The notes beneath the pieces were generated by a model. That model had not been told where the DNA came from. It saw nothing but the letters and a program-made list of their open reading frames with translations, and did not search any database. Position numbers and translations under genes: made by a program. Positions 33,076 through 35,737 of a stretch of DNA of 35,737 nucleotides are shown piece after piece. Source of the DNA: Leptospiraceae bacterium (GTDB taxonomy: Bacteria > Spirochaetota > Leptospiria > Leptospirales > Leptospiraceae); assembly GCA_025360185.1 (NCBI GenBank), contig JANYCR010000186.1, positions 1 through 35,737 of the forward strand. The letters run 5' to 3'. The first letter of the stretch is position 1. Every line of letters begins with the position of its first letter.

Positions 33076-34176
33076 ATGACCAAAATCGAAGAACTAAAAC
33101 AATCTGCAGGCGAAAATTGGACGAACTGGAAATGGCATTTGCAGAATCGTCTGAGCGACCCATACAAATTAAAGGACTACATTCCAATTTCCGAAGAAGA
33201 AGAAAAAGTATTTCAAGCAGCCGACGAATTTTTCAGCTTTGGAGTCACGCCCTACTATCTATCTTTGATTGACCCGACAAATCCAAACTGTCCGATCCGC
33301 TTGCAAACAGTTCCACGCGCAGGTGAACTAACACGTCACCGGCTAGAGAGAATCGACCCTTTAGGCGAAGAAGCCCATATGCCAGTAAAAGGAGTTACTC
33401 ATCGTTATCCAGACCGAGCACTATGGTATCTCTCGCATAACTGCGCGGTGTTCTGTAGATTCTGCACACGAAAACGAAAAGTCGGTGACAGTGAAAATAC
33501 TCCTCGCTCAGAAGATTGGGTCAAAGCACTCGAATATTTTAAAACACATACTGAACTGCGAGAAGTTATCCTTTCCGGTGGTGATCCACTTTCTCTTTCC
33601 GACAACCAGATACTCTATATTATCCGCGAATTAAAAAAGATTCCTCACTTAAACCAAATTCGAATTCATACCCGCTACCCAGTAACACTCCCCTTTCGCA
33701 TCACAGACGAATTATGCGAAGGACTTGCCGAATTCTTTCCCTTATTCTTAGTAACACATTTTAACTCTGCTGCCGAGTGCACGGCAGATGCAACAGAAGC
33801 AATAAAGAAGCTTTCAACCAAAGCCCATATAACTGTATTAAACCAATCCGTTCTCATGCGAGACATCAATGACACACCCGAAAAACTATCTGCCCTAAAT
33901 TACGCACTCGTAAAAATGGGGGTTAAGCCCTATTACCTCCACCAATGCGATGAAGTTTTTGGAAGCTCGCACTTTCGAGTTCCTATCGCTGAAGGAATTG
34001 CGCTAATGAAAAAACTTCGCGGATTCAATAGCGGTATTACAATTCCTTCTTATGTTGCCGACCTCACAGGTGGTGGTGGCAAAGTTCCATTACCCACAGA
34101 CTATCTACAAAAAACGAACTTGGATTCGTATATTTTCCAGAACTACAAGGGGAATGAGTATGAGGTGAGGAAATAA
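33076..34176 (+). CDS. Lysine 2,3-aminomutase-family radical SAM enzyme, EpmB candidate
   Basis: The 366-residue protein has the radical SAM cluster motif CxxxCxxC at C123, C127 and C130 (NCAVFCRFCTRKRKVG). VILSGGDPLSLSD and RIHTRYPVTLP are also typical. K336 in LTGGGGKVPLP is the PLP lysine, and D292 and D329 match the aspartates that hold the lysine substrate. It is shorter than clostridial KamA, lacking the extra C-terminal part, and close to EpmB in size. It diverges from efp, which makes production of (R)-beta-lysine for EF-P modification likely. The EpmA ligase gene is not in the window. Its stop is 3 bases from the convergent gene. Confidence 0.88.
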   Translation: MTKIEELKQSAGENWTNWKWHLQNRLSDPYKLKDYIPISEEEEKVFQAADEFFSFGVTPYYLSLIDPTNPNCPIRLQTVPRAGELTRHRLERIDPLGEEAHMPVKGVTHRYPDRALWYLSHNCAVFCRFCTRKRKVGDSENTPRSEDWVKALEYFKTHTELREVILSGGDPLSLSDNQILYIIRELKKIPHLNQIRIHTRYPVTLPFRITDELCEGLAEFFPLFLVTHFNSAAECTADATEAIKKLSTKAHITVLNQSVLMRDINDTPEKLSALNYALVKMGVKPYYLHQCDEVFGSSHFRVPIAEGIALMKKLRGFNSGITIPSYVADLTGGGGKVPLPTDYLQKTNLDSYIFQNYKGNEYEVRK

Positions 34177-34179
34177 AAC

Positions 34180-34370
34180 TTAAACTGCAACAGCCGATTT
34201 CTTTTTTCTAAATTCTTCTTCTCTTAGCATATCGGCAAGTTTTCCACCAGTCGCCTGCATCCAGGCTTGCGTTCTTTCTGAAATTAAAAATGCTTCATAT
34301 CCAGAAAGTTTTACATTTTTAAAATTCTTTTTTACCCATTTGAATAAATCGTCTGCTAGTTTTAGAAAGA
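34180..34370. repeat. Near-identical 3' block shared with 35166-35356 (copy 1)
   Basis: These about 190 bases differ from 35166-35356 at only about ten positions by eye. Upstream of the block the two genes diverge strongly. The block encodes the last ~63 residues of the immunity-like paralog. The sharp edge suggests gene conversion or recombination. Confidence 0.75.
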
Positions 34371-34752
34371 CTTCGGGTTTTTGAGTGAGTTGGTTTTGGG
34401 AGTTGTAAAAACTATGAATATAATAAATTCGTCCGCTATGAATTATATTCCCGCTTATAAGATTCTTGGGAATAAAAAATTCTATAACAGGAGACGAAAC
34501 TATATCGATAGAATAATAATTTTGTTTTTCGATAAATTCATTTTTAATTTCTTTTGCGAAATCTTTAGATGTTACATATTTCATAGAACTTGTTTTGCCA
34601 AGTATTTTAGTTTGTAGTAAGGAATCTAATTTTTGGAGATTCAAATTTATCGAATAATTGTTGTAAACCGACAAATCTTTATCTTGGATATATTGATTTA
34701 TTTCCGAAATATCCTCCGGCATCAGATAAAAATTTATTTGTTTGCTTTTCAT
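34180..34752 (-). CDS. Immunity-like protein paralog 1 (function unknown)
   Basis: The 190-residue protein has no signal or transmembrane segment. The N-terminal motif QINFYLMPEDISEINQYI and the middle PVIEFFIPKNL...GRIYYIHSFYN are shared with the paralog at 35166-35720. The last ~65 residues (from FLKLADDLFKW to the end) are almost identical between the two. Its start overlaps the stop of the upstream toxin-tip-like gene by 4 bases (ATGA type), the usual arrangement for a toxin followed by its immunity protein. I cannot name an Imm family; the role is inferred from context. Confidence 0.65.
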   Translation of the reverse strand: MKSKQINFYLMPEDISEINQYIQDKDLSVYNNYSINLNLQKLDSLLQTKILGKTSSMKYVTSKDFAKEIKNEFIEKQNYYSIDIVSSPVIEFFIPKNLISGNIIHSGRIYYIHSFYNSQNQLTQKPEVFLKLADDLFKWVKKNFKNVKLSGYEAFLISERTQAWMQATGGKLADMLREEEFRKKKSAVAV

Positions 34753-35084
34753 AATTTAGAATCCTTTTTATTATAGCTATGAAATTCAGGTCTTATCCCA
34801 TAACCCTCTGTAACTTCTTCTATCGTATCCCGCTCTCTTTTAATTGGACTTCCATCTTGATTTTGTTTTCCGATTTGGTGAATTTCGATAACTTGATTAT
34901 TCTCTTCCTCGATTGCGACTACATCCATAAATTTCCCTTTTCCATTAAACAATCGAAGAAACTTTTCGAAGACTGCTAAAAATCCTCTTTCTTTAATATC
35001 AATAGCAACTTCTTTTACTTTTGCCTGATGTTCGAGCGCACCTTTTCTTCCATAAGGGTTAGGGATATTTTTATCTTCGCTCAT
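34749..35084 (-). CDS. Stand-alone Rhs/polymorphic-toxin tip-like protein, nuclease candidate
   Basis: The 111-residue protein starts with NPYGRKGALEHQAKVKEV, very like the junction segment at which C-terminal toxin domains of Rhs/CDI-type polymorphic toxins begin. Then comes KFMDVVAIEEENNQVIEIHQIGKQ and RERDTIEEVTEGYGIRPEFHSYN. D54, E67, Q70 and K73 could form a restriction-endonuclease-like (PD-(D/E)xK) active site. No Rhs repeats, secretion signal or carrier protein precede it; upstream lies only the paralog at 35166-35720. It overlaps its putative immunity gene by 4 bases. No clear ribosome binding site is seen at ATG 35084. It could be an orphan tip or a domesticated remnant. Confidence 0.6.
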   Translation of the reverse strand: MSEDKNIPNPYGRKGALEHQAKVKEVAIDIKERGFLAVFEKFLRLFNGKGKFMDVVAIEEENNQVIEIHQIGKQNQDGSPIKRERDTIEEVTEGYGIRPEFHSYNKKDSKL

Positions 35085-35165
35085 AGATTTGTCTAGAATA
35101 AAAAAGTGGATTTTTAGAGCAAGACGGAATTTAAAAATACATACTATTTGTTTAGTTTTTAAAAT

Positions 35166-35356
35166 TTAAACTGCAACAGCCGATTTCTTTTTTCTAAATT
35201 CTTCTCCTCTCACCATATCAGCAAGTTTTCCGCCAGTCGCCTGCATCCAGGCTTGCGTTCTTTCTGAAATTAAAAATGCTTCATATCCAGAAAGCTTTAC
35301 ATTTTTGAAATTCTTTTTTATCCATTTGAATAAATCGTCTGCTAGTTTTAGAAATG
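35166..35356. repeat. Near-identical 3' block shared with 34180-34370 (copy 2)
   Basis: This is the second copy of the block, offset by 986 bases and in the same orientation. Homologous recombination between the two would delete the toxin-tip-like gene and leave one fused immunity-like gene. Confidence 0.75.
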
Positions 35357-35720
35357 CTTCTGATTTTGAAACGCGCTGGTTTTGGAAGTTATAAAAATGG
35401 GTGGTATAGTAAAGTCTCCCACGCGGCATAATATGAGTATCCTCCCACTTGGTTGGATTCCAATATTCTATGACTGGAGACAGAGTTTCATTAATAATGC
35501 TTATTCCTGATTTTGTTTTAGCAATTACCAGATTTGATTCATCGTCTGGATGATAAATTATTTTTTTAGAAGTGTTCGGATAATCAAGTGTATCTACTTT
35601 AAGAATCTTACCATTTTGCAAGATATCAGAGATAATGCGGAATTCGTTCTCATGTAAATAATTTTCAAGTTCGGAAATGTCTTGCTTCGTTAGATAAAAG
35701 TTAATTTGACTATTTTTCAT
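35166..35720 (-). CDS. Immunity-like protein paralog 2 (function unknown)
   Basis: The 184-residue soluble protein has SQINFYLTKQDISELENYL at the N-terminus, PVIEYWNPTKWED...GRLYYTTHFYN in the middle, and a C-terminus nearly identical to paralog 1. The N-terminal two thirds has clearly lower identity to paralog 1, apart from the shared short motifs. A strong GAGGAAGG site stands just ahead of ATG 35720. It is the first gene in this minus-strand cassette within the window; anything further upstream is cut off. It may be the immunity gene of another toxin outside the window. Confidence 0.68.
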   Translation of the reverse strand: MKNSQINFYLTKQDISELENYLHENEFRIISDILQNGKILKVDTLDYPNTSKKIIYHPDDESNLVIAKTKSGISIINETLSPVIEYWNPTKWEDTHIMPRGRLYYTTHFYNFQNQRVSKSEAFLKLADDLFKWIKKNFKNVKLSGYEAFLISERTQAWMQATGGKLADMVRGEEFRKKKSAVAV

Positions 35721-35737
35721 TTCCTTCCTCTTTGTTT

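Noticed and set aside
33076-34176. KamA as part of lysine fermentation
   Set aside because: No beta-lysine mutase or downstream fermentation genes are nearby, the protein is EpmB-sized, and it borders efp.

Overview
The window looks like chromosome from a spirochaete of the Leptospiraceae (inference). The DNA is AT-rich. It encodes many short-signal lipoproteins with relaxed lipoboxes, a TonB-dependent receptor of leptospiral appearance, several lineage-restricted hypothetical proteins, 7TM signalling and adenylate-cyclase-type proteins, a B12-dependent methylmalonyl-CoA mutase, and an elongation factor P gene next to a lysine 2,3-aminomutase-like gene. No tRNA, rRNA, CRISPR array or intact transposase gene was seen. 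No gap between genes exceeds about 265 bases.

Layout. 1-2527: a membrane/HAMP signalling protein cut by the window edge, a small membrane protein, a lytic transglycosylase and a stand-alone Hpt phosphotransfer protein. 2528-6917: a minus-strand set with a Lon-like protease, an outer-membrane barrel candidate and a lipoprotein. 7131-7834: a VapBC-type toxin-antitoxin pair with its promoter inside an inverted repeat. 7844-12076: minus-strand genes for a LiaF-like membrane protein, a class V aminotransferase, a ferritin-like protein and a Ser/Thr-rich lipoprotein. 12335-18006: plus-strand genes for a 7TM receptor fused to a LuxR-type DNA-binding domain, TerC plus a small membrane protein, methylmalonyl-CoA mutase and a two-TM protein.

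18776-26517 is the most coherent block. A GbsR/MarR-type regulator sits behind a perfect 20+20 bp palindrome that contains its likely -35 box. It is followed on the same strand by three small lipoproteins, a TonB-dependent receptor, a Cys-rich lipoprotein, ExbB, ExbD, TonB and a conserved hypothetical protein. I read this as a self-contained, regulated outer-membrane uptake system of unknown substrate. 26514-30954 holds a DUF1566-like secreted protein, a P-loop kinase, two unassigned proteins and a soluble class III cyclase with START-like and zinc-ribbon parts.

31075-34176: efp, mtnD and mtnB lie on the minus strand, with stop and start codons abutting between efp and mtnD. A kamA/epmB-like radical SAM gene diverges from efp, which suggests beta-lysylation of EF-P. 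34180-35720: a minus-strand cassette in which a short Rhs-tip-like nuclease candidate lies between two paralogous genes whose 3' ends are nearly identical. This is my best candidate for an under-described toxin/immunity module.

Intergenic DNA is rich in short palindromic or terminal-inverted-repeat elements: 8421-8563, 24275-24368, 28870-28943, 30961-31073 and 31712-31902. Several abut stop codons exactly.
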